A stretch of DNA of 64,000 nt, from the NCBI RefSeq assembly GCF_963082655.1, contig NC_081555.1:150276005-150340004 (forward strand), written 5' to 3'. The notes below the pieces were generated by a model. The model was not told where the DNA came from, did not search any database, and was given only the letters and a program-made list of their open reading frames with translations. Position numbers and translations under genes: made by a program. Positions 45,561-58,300 of the stretch are shown one piece after another (the stretch's first letter is position 1; each line of letters begins with the position of its first letter). This stretch comes from Stomoxys calcitrans (lineage: Eukaryota; Arthropoda; Insecta; Diptera; Muscidae).

Positions 45561-47548
45561 TGGTACATGTATGTTTTTCGGCCTAGAGACGAATCCTATT
45601 GAAATTGGAAAAAATCGGTTCAGATTAGAATATAGCTCCCATATATATAGTCGTCCGATATGAACTAAAAATGCAATTATATCGTCATTTGTAAATTAAT
45701 TCTCATGAAATTTTGCACGAGGGATTCTCTTGTAAGTCTCGACATTATTGCTGAACTTCATAGAAATCGGTTCAGATTTAGATATAGCTGCCATATATAT
45801 ATATCGGCCGATTTTCACTCCTAGAGCCACTGCAAGCGCATTAATTGGCGAATCTTCCCAAAACTTCGTTCAACGCTTTCCTCGACGACTACCACAATAT
45901 CTACAGAGTTTGGTCGAAATCGGTTCAGATTTGGATATAGCTCCCATATATATGTTCGTCCGATTTTGAGAAATATTACAATAAACTGCTCATTTGTTAA
46001 GCGAATTTCTCGAAATTTGGCAGGAAGGATTTTCTCTTGATTCGTGACATTACCGGTGAATTTCATAGAAATCGGTTCAGATTTACATATAGCTGCCATA
46101 TATGTATATCGCCCGATTTTTCACACCTAGAGCCACTGCAAGCGCATTTATTGGCGAATCTTCCCAAAACTTCGTAAAACTCCCATGTATATGTTCGTCC
46201 GATTTTGAGAAATATTGCAATAAAATGCTCATTTGCTTACCGACTCTCTCGAAATTTGTCAGGAAGGATTTTCTTATGACTCTCGACAATACTGGCGAAT
46301 TTCATAGAAATCAGTTCAGATTTAGATATAGCTGCCTTATATATGTATAACGCCCGATTTTCACTCCTAGAGCCACTGCAAAGGCATTTATTGGCCAATC
46401 TTCCCAAAAATTCGTACAACGCTCTCCTCGACGACTATCACAAAATCTACGAAGTTTGGTCGAAATCCGTTGAGATTTGGATATAGCTCTCATATATATG
46501 TTCGTTAGATTTTGGGTAATTTGCAATAAAATGCTCATTTGTATACCGACTCTCTCGAAATTCGGCAGGAAGGATTTTCTTATGACTCTCGACATTACTG
46601 GCGAATTTCATAGAAATCGGTTCAGATTTAGATATAGCTGCCATATATGTATATCGGCCGATTTTCACTCCTAGAGCCACTGCAAGCGCATTTATTGACC
46701 AATCTTACCAAAAATGTGTACAACGCTTTCCTCGATGACTACCATAATATCTACAGAGTTTGGTCGAAATCGGTTCAGATTTAGATATAGCTCCCTTATA
46801 TATGTTTGTCCGATTTTGAGAAATATTGCAATAAAATGCCCATTTGTTAACCGAATTTCTCGAAATTTGGCAGGAAGGATTTTCTTATGACTCGCGACAT
46901 TACTGGTGAATTTCATAGAAATCGGTTCAGATTTAGATATAGCTGCCATATATATATATAGCCCGATTTTCACTCCTAGAGCCACTGCAAGCGCATTTAT
47001 TGGCCAATCTTCCCAAAACTTCGTACAACGCTTTCCTCGACGACTACCACAATATCTACAGAGTTTGGTCGAAATCGATTCAGATTTACATATAGCTGCC
47101 ATATATGTATATCGCCCGATTTTCACTCCTAGAGCCACTGCAAGCGCATTTATTGGTCAATCTTCGCAAAACTTCGTACAACGCTTTCCTCGACGACAAC
47201 CACAATATCTATAGAGTTTGGTCGAAATCGGTTCAGATTTGGATATAGCTCCCATGTATATGTTCGTCCGATTTTGAGAAATATTGCAATAAAATGCTCA
47301 TTTGTTAACCGAATTTCTCGAAATTTGGCAGGAAGGATTTTCTTATGACTCGCGACATTACTGGTGAATTTCATAGAAATCGGTTCAGATTTAGACATAG
47401 CTGCCATAAATGTATATCGGCCGATTTTCACTCCTAGAGCCACTGCAAGCGCATTTATTGACCAATCTTCCCAAAAATTCGTACAACGCTCTCCTCGACG
47501 ACTATCACAAAATCTATGAAGTTTGGTCGAAATCGGTTGAGATTTGAA
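45560..47548 (-). repeat. Dimeric ~305-325-bp array
   Basis: Two alternating monomers recur: one with TAGAGCCACTGCAAGCGCAT, CTTCCCAAAACTTCGTACAA and ACGACTACCACAATATCTAC; the other with GAAATATTGCAATAAAATGC and GGCAGGAAGGATTTTCTTAT. The first motif appears near 45826, 46130, 46372, 46676, 46980, 47137 and 47443, so spacing is irregular (about 305, 240 and 157), suggesting unequal exchange. Cores ATAGCTGCCATATAT tie it to the 150-bp families. Confidence 0.8.
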
Positions 47549-47549
47549 A

Positions 47550-48828
47550 AGTTTTTTTATTCTTATATTTTTCTTCAAATCAGTTTTCTGCCCATGTTTG
47601 TCAAAAATTGTGGCAATTAATTTTTTTCTTTTTGTCTAATTTTTTTTTTTAATTTTTCTTTTAGATTTCGTTATCTTTCTTAAAGTATTTTATTCTATTT
47701 TTTTAACTTAGTTTTTCTTTTCTTATTTTTATGGATTTTTTTAAATTTTTTTTTTTATTTGTTTTTTGTATATAAATTTAATATCTTTTTTTTATTAATT
47801 TATGTTTTCATAGAATATCTGTTCAATTTTTTTTATTATTTACCTCCTTTTTTCCCATAGTTTAATAATGGATTTTCCTATTACTCTCCCGCTTCAAATT
47901 TCAAATAACAAATTTTCCATATTGATAGTCAAAACAAAAACAACAACTAAAATGATAAACAAACCAAAAAAAAACAAAAACAAGTTCCATACAATGACTT
48001 AATTTTATGAATTCCCAAAAGCATTGACTTTTATGGCTATGTAAACAAAAAACTGCCGAGCCATCCAGCCGCTCCATTCCAGCTATCTATTCATCCATTA
48101 TCCTTGATGTTTGTTGTTGTTTTCTCCTCTAAATTAAGTTATTATTTTATATCTTTGTTTTTTTTTTTTTGTTTTGTAACTGCGAACTGCGCATTATTTC
48201 GAAATTGGTGTGTTTGGATGGATGGTTGGTGTTTTTTTCTTTTTTTTTTTGTATGGATTTCTTTTGCTCATATTTTAACATAAAATTAAGTCTATGACTC
48301 GCCATGGCAGGCTAGCCAGCTAGCCAGCGAGCGGTGCATTGCAACCAGCCGCCATCATCACCTTATCAGTCATTATTATCATCTTCCTGATATCGTAAAC
48401 AATTGTTGGAAACAACAAACTGGCCAAAAGTGTACATCGCACGCTGCCAAACACCAGCTGACTGAATATTATGGGCCATATTGCCGCGCATGGCCAACCA
48501 ACCAAACCACAAACGACCAACAATTTGTTTTCTTCTTCTTCTTCCCTCTCTTAGATGATGAACGAGCAGACAAATAAAATGAAGAAGCGGAAATTTGATC
48601 TATTTTCAATATTTAGTGCATATTTTTTCAACAATGCGAAATGTTGACAAATGCAAAGAATTGTTGAAGAAAAAGGCGATATTTATAGAAATTTTGTCTA
48701 AATTTAGTTATTTTGAAAAAATGTAATGAATTTTTGGGAGACAACTTATAATTTGTAAGAAATTTTATTAGCATTTCCTTTTTAAGTAAGAAATTTAAAA
48801 AAAATTTAGCAAAATAGTGTCAAAACTA
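47550..48828. other. Gene-free T-rich stretch
   Basis: Strong poly-T content (47630-47860), a poly-T run near 48160-48172 and 48238-48250, and no recognised gene. Near 48305-48330 the GGCTAGCCAGCTAGCCAGCG tract is a short repeat. Confidence 0.5.
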
Positions 48829-49065
48829 TTGGGTTGCCCAAAAAGTAATTGCGGATTTTTTAAAGGAAATTAAATGTATTTTTAATAAAACTTAGGATGA
48901 ACTTTAATCAAATATACTTTTTTTACACTTTTTTTCTAAAGCAAGCTAAACGTAACAGCTGATAACTGACAGAAGAAAGAATGCAATTACGGAGTCACAA
49001 GCTGTGAAAAAATTTGTCAACGCTGACTATATGAAAAATCCGCAATTACTTTTTGGGCAACCCAA
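48829..49065 (-). mobile_element. Mariner MITE copy 6 (237 bp)
   Basis: Complete ends, with TA at 48827-48828 and 49066-49067. It lies about 15 bp before the 31-bp satellite. Confidence 0.92.
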
Positions 49066-49079
49066 TACAATTTTCTAGG

Positions 49080-52000
49080 AAAGAGCTACCAAAACCACGC
49101 TTTTCTTAGGAAAAATGTACTACGCTTTTGTTTGAGAAAGGGTACTAAACCTACTCTTTCATAGAAAAAAGGGTGCCAACCCTTCACTTTCCTTAGAGAA
49201 AGTGCAGCAAAACTATCCCTACCTTAAGAAAAGTGTACCAAAACTAGCCCTTCCTTACAGAAATGGTGTACAAACTATCCTTTCCTTAGAGAAATGGTGC
49301 AAAAATTACCCTTTGCTCAGGAAAGGGGAGGAAATGGTAAACAAACTACTGTTTTCTCAGGGAAAGGGTATACAAAATACCCTTTCTTCAGGAAAAGCTT
49401 ACACAAAGTACCCTTTCCTCAGGGAAAGGGTATACAAGGCTACCCTTTCCTCAGGGAAAGGGACCTCCTACTACCCTTTCCTCGGGCAAAGGGTACAAAA
49501 ATTACCTTTTCTCAAAGAAGGGATATACAAACTACCCTTTCCTACACTTTCAACAGGGAAAGCGTACACAAACTATACTTTTCACAGCAAAGGGTAAAAA
49601 ACTACCATTTCCTTAGGGAAAGGGTACACACATTACTCTTCCATCGGGGAAAGGGTACACTAACTACCATTTTCTCAGGAGAAAGGTACACAAACTACCA
49701 TTTCCTTAGGTAAAGGGTACACAAACTACCCTTTTTTTAGTGAAAAGTTACACAAACTAAAATTTTTTAGAGAAAGGGTACACAGACTACTCTTTCCTCA
49801 CGATAAGGGTACACAGATTATGCTTTCCTCAAGATAAGGGTTTCCCCTCAGGGAAAAGGACAGCCAACTAACCTTTCCTAGGGAAAAGGGTACAAAAACT
49901 ACCCTTTCCTCAGAGAAAAGACAGACAAACTAGCCTTTCCTCACGAAAAGGGTACACAAATTACCCTCTCCTCAGGGAGCGGGTGCACAAACTACCCTTT
50001 CCTCAGGGAAAAGATACACAAACTACCATTTTCTTAGGGAAAGTGTTCACATATTACCCTTTACACAGGAAAATAGTACACAAACACCCCTTTTATTAGG
50101 GAAAGGGTACACAAGCAACCCTTCTCTTAGGGAAAATGTGCGCAAACTACCCTTTTCTACACTTTCCACAGAGAAAGCGTACACAAACTACACTTTTCTC
50201 AGCAAAAGGGTAAAAAAACTACCATTTCCTCAGGGAAAGGGTACACGAACTACCCTTTTCTTAGGAAAAAGTTACACAAACTACAATTTTTTTAAAGAAA
50301 GGGTACACAGACTACCATTTCCTCACGATAAGGGTACACAGACTACGCTTTCTTCACGATAAGGGTACACAGACAACCCTTTCCTCAGGGAAAGGGGCAG
50401 CCAACTAACCTTTCCTAGAGGAAAGGGTACAAAAACTACCCTTTCCTCAGAGAAAGGACAGACAAACTACCCTTTCCTCAGGGAAAAGGTACACAAACTA
50501 CCCTTTTCTTAGGGAAAGTGTCCACATACTACCCTTTACTCAGGAAAATAGTACACAAACACCCCTTTTATTAGGAAAGGATACACAAGCAACCCTTTTC
50601 TTAGGGAAAATGTGCGCAAACTACCCTTTCCTCAGGGAAATGGTACACTCAATACCCTTTCTCTAGGGAAAGGATACGCACACTATTCGTTCTTCAAGGA
50701 AAGGGTACACCAATTACCCTTTACTTAGCGAACGAGTCCACAAACTACCATTTCGTTAGCGAAAGGGTAAACAAGTACCCTTTCCTTAGCGAACGGGTAA
50801 ACAACTACCCTTTCCTTAGCTAATGCACAAAGTTCGTTTTCCTTCCTTAGGGGAAGGGTACTGTATCTCTACCCTTTCGTTAGGGGAAGGGGACCATAAA
50901 TACCCTTTCCTTAGCGGTAGGGTACTCAAACTACCCTTTACTTAGGGGAAGGGTACTATAACTACCCTTTCCTTAGGGGAAGGGTACCATAAGTACCCTT
51001 TCCTTAGGGGAGCGGTACCAAAACTACCCTTTTCCTAATTGAAGGGTACTATAACTACCCTTTCCTTGGGGGAAGGGTACTATAACTACCCTTTCCTTAA
51101 AGGAGGGGTACTATAATTACCCTTTCCTTAGGGGAAAAGTACTAAAACTACCCTTTCCTTAGAATAAGGGTACTATACCTACCTTTTCCTTAGGGGAAGG
51201 ATACTAAAACTACCCTTTTCTTTGGGGAAACCTACTATGACTACCCTTTCCTCCGGGGAAACCTACTAAAACTACCCTTGTCTCAGAAGAAGGGTGCCAT
51301 AACTACCCTTTCCCTAACTGAAGGGTACTATAACTACTTTTTTCTTAGGGGGAAGGGTACTACCTTCCCTTAGGGGAAAGGTACTACCTTCCCTTAGGGG
51401 AAGGGTACTTTAACGACCCTTTCCTTTGGGGAAGAGTACTAAAACTACCCTTGCCTCAGAAGAAGGGTACTATAACTACCCTTTACTTAGGGGAAAGGTA
51501 CTATAATTACCCTTCCCTTAGTTGAAGGGTAATATAACTACCCTTCCCTTAGGGGAAGGGTACTAAAGCTACCCTTTCCTTAGATTAAAGGTAATATAAA
51601 CACCTCAGAATAAGGGTACTATCTTTTCCTTAGGGGAACGATACTAAAACTGGCCTTTCCTTAGGGGAAACCTACAAAGACTACCCTTTTCTCAGGGGAA
51701 ACCGAAACCTACTAAAACTACCCTTGCCTCAGAAGAAGGGTACCATAACTACCCTTTCCTTAGGGGAAGGGTACTATAATTACCCTTTTCTTAGGGGAAG
51801 GTTAATATAACTACCTTTCCTTTAGGGGCAGGGTACTTTAACGACCCTTTCCTTAGGGGAAGAGCACTAAAACTACCCTTTCCTTAGATTAGGGGTTCTA
51901 TAACTACCTTTTCCTTAGGGGAAGGATACTATAACCACGCTTTTCTTAGGAGAAGGGTACCAAAACTACCATTGCCTCAGAAGAAAGGTACCATAACTAC

Positions 52001-54060
52001 CCTTTCTCTAGATTAAGGGTAATATAACTATCCTTTCCCAAGGTAAAGGGTGCTATAACTACCCTTTTCTTAAACAAAGAGTACGATAACTACCTTTTCC
52101 TTAAGGGAAGAGTACTATAACTACTCTTTCCTTAGCGAAAGGGTACTAGAACTACCCTTTCTTTTAGAGAAGGGTACTAAAACTACCCTTTTCTCATAGG
52201 AAACCTACTAAGACTACCCTTGCCTCGGAAGAAGGGTACCATAACTACCCTTTCCTTAATTGAAGGGTACTATAACTACCCGTTCCCTTAGTGAAGGGTA
52301 CTATAACATCCCTTTCCTTAGCGGAAGTGTACTATAACTACCCTTTCCTTAGCGGAAGGGTACTATAACTAACCTCTCCTTAGTTGAAGGGTACTATAAC
52401 TACCCTTTTCTTGGGGAAGGGTACTATAGCTACCCTTTTCTTGGGGAAGGGTACTATAGCTACCCTTTCCCTAGGTGTAGGGTACTATAACTACCCATTC
52501 CCTAAGTGAAGTGTACTTAAACTACCCTTTCCTTAGGGAAGGGTAATAAAACTACCCTTTCCTTAGCGGAAGGGTACTAAAGCTAACCTCTCCTTAGTTG
52601 AAGGGTACTAAAATTACCCTTTCCTTAGGGAAGGGTACTAAAACTACCCTTTCCTTAGCGGAAGGGTACTATAGCTAACCTCTCCTTAGTTGAAGGGTAC
52701 TATAACTACCCGTTCCCTAGGAGAAGGGTACTGTAATTAACCTTTTTTGGGGGAAGGGTACTATAACTACCCTTTCCTTGGGGAAGGGTACTAAAACTAC
52801 CCTTTCCTTAGCGGAAGTGTACTATAACTACCCTTTCCCTAGGGAAGGGTACTATAACTACCCTTTCCTTAGCGAAAGGATACTAAAGCTATTCTTTTCT
52901 CGGGGGAAAACTACTAAAACTATCCTTTTCTCAGGGGAAACCTACTAAAACTACCCTTTCCTCAGAAGAAGGGTACTTTAACTACCCTTTCCTTCTGGGA
53001 GGGTACTATAGCTTCCCATTCCTTTGGTGAAGAGTACTATAACTACCCTTTCCCTAGGTAAAGTGTGCTAAAACTACCCTTTCCGTAGGTGAAGAGTGCT
53101 AAAACTACCCTTTCACTAGGTGAAAGGTACAATAACTACCCTTCTCTCGGGATAGGGTTATTAAAACTACCCTTTCCTTAGGATAAGGTTACTAAAACTA
53201 CCCTTTCCTGAGCGGAAGTGTTCTATAATTACCCTTTCCTTAGCGAAAGGATACTAAAGCTATTCTTTTCTCGGGGGAAAACTACTAAAACTATCCTTTT
53301 CTCAGGGTAAACCTACTAAAACTACCCTTTCCTCAGAAGAAGAGTACTTTAACTACCCTTTCCTTAATAGGAGGGTACTATAGCTACCCATTCCCTTGGT
53401 GAAGAGTACTATAACTACCCTTCCCTAGGTGAAGAGTGCTAAAAATACCCTTTCCCTAGGTGAAGGGTACTATAACTAGCCTTTCCTTGGGGGAAGGGTA
53501 CAATAACTACCCTCTCTCTCGGGATAGGGTTACTAAAATTACCCTTTCCTTAGGATAAGGGTACTAAACTACCCCTTCCATAAGATAAAGGTACTAAAAC
53601 TACTCTTTTATAGGATAAGGGTACTAAAACTACCCTTTCCTTAGGATAAGGGTACTAAAACTACCCTTTCCTTAGGATAAGGGTACTAAAATTACCCTTT
53701 CCTTAGAATAAGGGTACTAAAACTACCCTTTCTTTAAAGGGAGGGTACTAAAACCACTCATTCGTTAGGGGATGGACCCTTACCTTAGGGAAAGGGTACC
53801 AAAGCTACCCTCGAACAACCGAACAACCCTGTCTTTAGAGGTAGGTTACTAAATCTGTCCATTCCTCCGGGGAAGGATACTGTAACTAACCATTCGTCAG
53901 AGAAAAGGTACTCAAACTACCGTTTCCTTACGGGTAGGGTATTGAAACTTCCTTTGCCTTAGGGAAAGGGTATAAAACTACCCTTTCCTTAGGGAAAAGA
54001 TACTAAAACTACCTTTTCCTTTGGGAAAGGACACTAAAACTGCCCTTTTCTTATCAAAAT
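49080..54060. repeat. 5-kb satellite of 31-bp palindromic units
   Basis: About 160 units by length. To about 50830 the common unit is GGGTACACAAAC + TACCCTTTCCTCAGGGAAA; afterwards it is GGGTACTATAAC + TACCCTTTCCTTAGGGGAA, with TACTAAAAC variants. Within each unit TACCCTTTCC and GGAAAGGGTA are inverted 10-bp arms around a 3-4-base loop, perfect in the first subfamily and with one mismatch in the second. Purine and pyrimidine tracts alternate on each strand. Longer blocks recur, for example the set near 52871 at 53242 (371 bp) and the set near 49540 at about 50150. Frames of ~130 codons inside are period artefacts. Confidence 0.95.
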
Positions 54061-54069
54061 TTACTACTT

Positions 54070-55042
54070 GTAGGGATTTTTTTTTTAATTTCATATTTTA
54101 TTTTGCCTACCTCCATGCCTTTTCAGTTTGACATAATCTCTTCTAAACCCTATTAGACTTCTCTACCACTGCTCTAACATTTACCTTCGCATACGTTTGC
54201 TAATTTGTAAAGATTTTATTTAAATTTCGCACATGTCACACTTTCTAATTTCAAATTAGCTAACAAATGACAATTGGTGTAATTGTCGCATAATTTGTTG
54301 AATACATACTCAGTACCTCCCAAAAGGCAAACAAAGCCACACACAGTAGTCAGCAGCAACAGCAATAAGAAAAGGTGAAAAAACAAACAACGCGACGAAA
54401 GCCACAATAATTTGCAGCAATAGTTGCTGTAATCGCATATTTTCGTTGTCATGTTGTTGTTGACTGATATTAGTTTTATGTTGCCAATATCTCTGTGGCA
54501 AATGAAAACTTCAACGAAAATGAGTTCAATGTGATTGGGGTTGACAGACTGGCTATCTGTCTGTTTAGTTGTCTGTCCGTCGGTCTAGCCGGTGCTAAAC
54601 TGGGAATGGGAAATTTCGCGAAAAATGCATATTTTTCAAGTATTGCAATCAATTCACAAAAATCCAATTCATGTTGGCTGTCGTCGTTTTGCAGCTTTAG
54701 TTTTTATCGTGTAATTTTTTTTTTTTTTAATTTTTTTGTCTTGAAAACTTTTGATAAATTTTCCTTTTGCAACATAATTTGCAATGTACATATAACAGTT
54801 GTCATTAAGTATTACAACTTATTAATAAACCAAGCACTATGGGCTGTGAGGAATGAAAAAAAAAAAAGAAATCCAGACATGTATGCAAATATGTGAAATG
54901 TTGGAGATAGCTAACAGCAAGGTTTGGTTTCCACATTTGGTGGAAAAAATTCAAACAATCCATTCTTCATCGCCCACCTCGCAGCAGTTAAATCCCATAT
55001 AATCGTTATTGGTCTACGAATTCGCTCGGAGGGTTTATTGTA
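54070..55042. other. Gene-free unique stretch
   Basis: No gene supported. It holds CAG/CAA-like simple tracts and a poly-T run near 54716-54730. A 133-codon open frame from 54495 lacks any recognisable motif. Confidence 0.5.
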
Positions 55043-55277
55043 TTGGGTTGCCCAAAAAGTAATTGCGGATTTTTGAAAAGAAAGTAAATTCATTTTTAAT
55101 AGAACTTAGAATGAACTTTAATCAAATATACTTTTTTACACTTTTTTCTAAAGCAATCTAAAAGAAACAGCTGATAACTGACGGAAGAAAGAATGTAATT
55201 ACAGAGTCACAAGCTGTGAAAAAATTTGTCAACGACGACTATATGAAAAATCCGCAATAACTTTTTGGGCAACCCAG
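55043..55277 (-). mobile_element. Mariner MITE copy 7
   Basis: Left TA at 55041-55042; the right end is decayed (CAACCCAGTTA). Several internal substitutions mark it as older than copies 1 and 6. Confidence 0.88.
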
Positions 55278-55319
55278 TTAAGTTTGGATGTTAGATGTAC
55301 TCCATTCTTAAAAGACTTT

Positions 55320-58300
55320 ATATCAGCCCGATATTCTCATGATGTTCGGTTTCGTTTTCTAATCTCAAATACCTTTCATTTGAGCCACATATTGGCATGA
55401 TCCCCCAAACACTTAGCCCTGAAAATATATCAGCATCGTGCTCTATTCCCATGTGTCTATATATCATTTATTTGAACCTCATATTGCCATTGGCTTCAAA
55501 ATTGGATATCAAATTCGTTTTCTAATCTCAAAAACCTTTCATTTAAACCCCTTATTGCAAAAGTCAGCAAATATGTGCGGTTTGGGGTATGGGCCCTAAA
55601 ACCTATCAATATCGAGTTCCACTGTTTTTAACATCGACATTGTCTTGGTGAGCAAATACGTTTTATTTGGGGGTGGGACGTCCCCTAGACAGTTGGTCCC
55701 GAATGTTGATATCAGATCCGTTATCTACTCCCAAATATTGGGTTGCCCAAAAAGTAATTGCGGATTTTTCAAAAGAAATTAAATGCATTTTTAATTAAAC
55801 TTAGAATAAACTTTAATCAAATATACTTTTTTACACTTTTTTTCTAAAGCAAGCTAAAAGTAACAGCTGATAACTGACAGAAGAAAGAATGCAATTACAG
55901 AGTCACAAGCTGTGAAAAAATTTGTCAACGCCGACTATATGAAAAATCCGCAATTACTTTTTGGGCAACCCAATACGTTTCATTCGAGTCCCATATTCCC
56001 TTAGTCGCCAAACATGACCGGTTTGGTGGGTGTTTTGTGGAATGGGGCGGCCACTCAGTGTCTTGGCCTTGAAAATACAATATATATCAGATTCGTATTC
56101 TACTCCAAAATACCTCTTATTTGAGCGCCATATTTTATTTTTTTGAGCACCATATTGCAATGGTCAGAAATACTTTCTATTTGGGTGGTGTTATGGGGCT
56201 GGGGTGGCCCCACAGACACTTTTTCCCGAAAATTGATATCTGATTCGTGCTTTACTCTCAAAGACCTTTTATTTGAGCCCCATATTGCTATGGTCGCAAA
56301 TGTGTCCTCTTTGGGGGGGTTTTTGGGTAGGGGGGCCCCCCAAACCCTTTGTCCCACATTTGGATATCAGATTTGTATTCTACTGGCAAATACCTTTCAC
56401 TTGAGTCCCATATTGCCATGGTCAGTAAATAAGTCCTGTTTGGGGGGTGTTTTGTGGAAAGGGAGGACCCCCAGAAACTTGGTCCCACATTTGGATAACA
56501 AATTCGTATTCTACTCACAAATACCTTTCTTTTGAGTCCCATATTGCCATGGTCGGTAAATATGTCCGATTTAGGGGTATTGTTGGGGTTGGGGTGGTCC
56601 CCCAAACAATTGGTTCGCAAATTGGGTATCATATAAGTTTTCTAATCTTAAATACCTTTCATTTGAGTCCCATATTGTCGTGATTGTTCTTTATATATAT
56701 TTGGTAGGTTTTGGAGGTGGGGCGGCCCCCCAGGGTACCCTATCTGAAATTTGTATGCTCAGTTTTTGTTTTTGGTTACCATAAGAGAGTACACAACATT
56801 TCGCTTAAATCGAACCGCACATCTCTGAGATCTGACGTTTCTGAAAATTTGGGTAAAGGGGAGGGTCCGTTCCCTCTTCAGATTCGTATTCTACACTCAA
56901 ATTGCTTTTATTTGAGCCCCATATTGCCATGGTCAGTAGATAAGTCCTGTTTGGGGGGTGTTTCGGGGAAAGGGAGGACCCCAAGAAACTTGGTCCCACA
57001 TTTGGATAACAGATTCGTGTTCTACTCGCAAATACCTTTCTTTTGAGTCCCATATTGCCGTGGTCGGTAAATATGTCCGATTTAGGGGTATTTTTGGGGT
57101 TGGGGTGGTCCCCCAAACAATTGGTTCGCAAATTGGGTACCATATAAGTTTTCTAATCTTTAATACCTTTCATTTGATTCCCATATTGTAGTAATTGGTC
57201 TCTATATATATATTTGGTAGGATTTGGGAGTGGGGCGCCCCCCCCTAGGTACCCCATCTGAAATTTGGATACTCAGTTTTTGTTTTTGGGTTACTAAAAG
57301 AGAGCACACAAAATTTCGCTTAAATCGTACCACACATCTCTGAGATCTGGCGTTTCTGAAAATTAGGGTAAGGGGGAGGGTCCGTTCCCTCTTCAGATTC
57401 GTATTCTACGCTCAAATACCTTTCATTTGAGTCCCATATTGGCATGGTCAGTAAATAAGTCCTGTTTGGGGGGTGTTTCGTGGAAAAAGAGGACCCCAAG
57501 AAACTTGTCCCACATTTGGATAATAAATTCGTATTCTACTCACAAATAGCTTTCTTTTGAGTCCCATATTGCCATGGTCGGTAATTATGTCCGATTTAGG
57601 GGTATTTTTGGGGATGGGGTGGTCCCCCAAACGATTGGTTCGCAAATTGGGTATCATATAAGTTTTCTAATCTTAAATACCTTTCATTTAAGTTCCATAT
57701 TGCCGTAATTGGTCTTTATATATATTTAGTAGGTTTTTGGGGGGGCGGCCCCCCTAGGTACCTCATTCGAAATTTGGATACTCAGTTTTTGTTTTTGGGT
57801 TACTAAAAGAGAGCACACAAAATTTCGCTTAAATCGTACCACACATCTCTGAGATCTGGCGTTTCTGAAAATTAGGGTAAGGGGGAGGGTCCTTTCCCTC
57901 TTCAGATTCGTATTCTACACTCAAATACCTTTTATTTGAGTCCCATATTGCCATGGTCAGTAAATAAGTACTGTTTGGAGGGTGTTTCGGGGAAAGGGAG
58001 GACCCCCAGAAACTTGGTCCCACATTTGGATAACAAATTCGTATTCTACTCACAAATAGCTTTCTTTTGAGTGCCATATTGCCATGGTCGGTAATTATGT
58101 CCGATTTAGGGGTATTTTTGGGGATGGGGTGGTCCCCCAAACGATTGGTTCGCAAATTGGGTATCATATAAGTTTTCTAATCTTAAATACCTTTCATTTA
58201 AGTCCCATATTGCCGTAATTGGTCTTTATATATATAGTGTAGGTTTTTGGGGGGGTGGCCCCCCTAGGTACCTCATTCGAAATTTGGATACTCAGTTTTT

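Noticed and set aside
49080..54060. CRISPR-like regular hairpin repeats
   Set aside because: There are no unique spacers between repeats: linkers are part of the repeat. The surrounding DNA is clearly from an insect.
54495..54896. 133-codon plus-strand frame
   Set aside because: Low complexity, T-rich, no motif, and no splice or promoter context.
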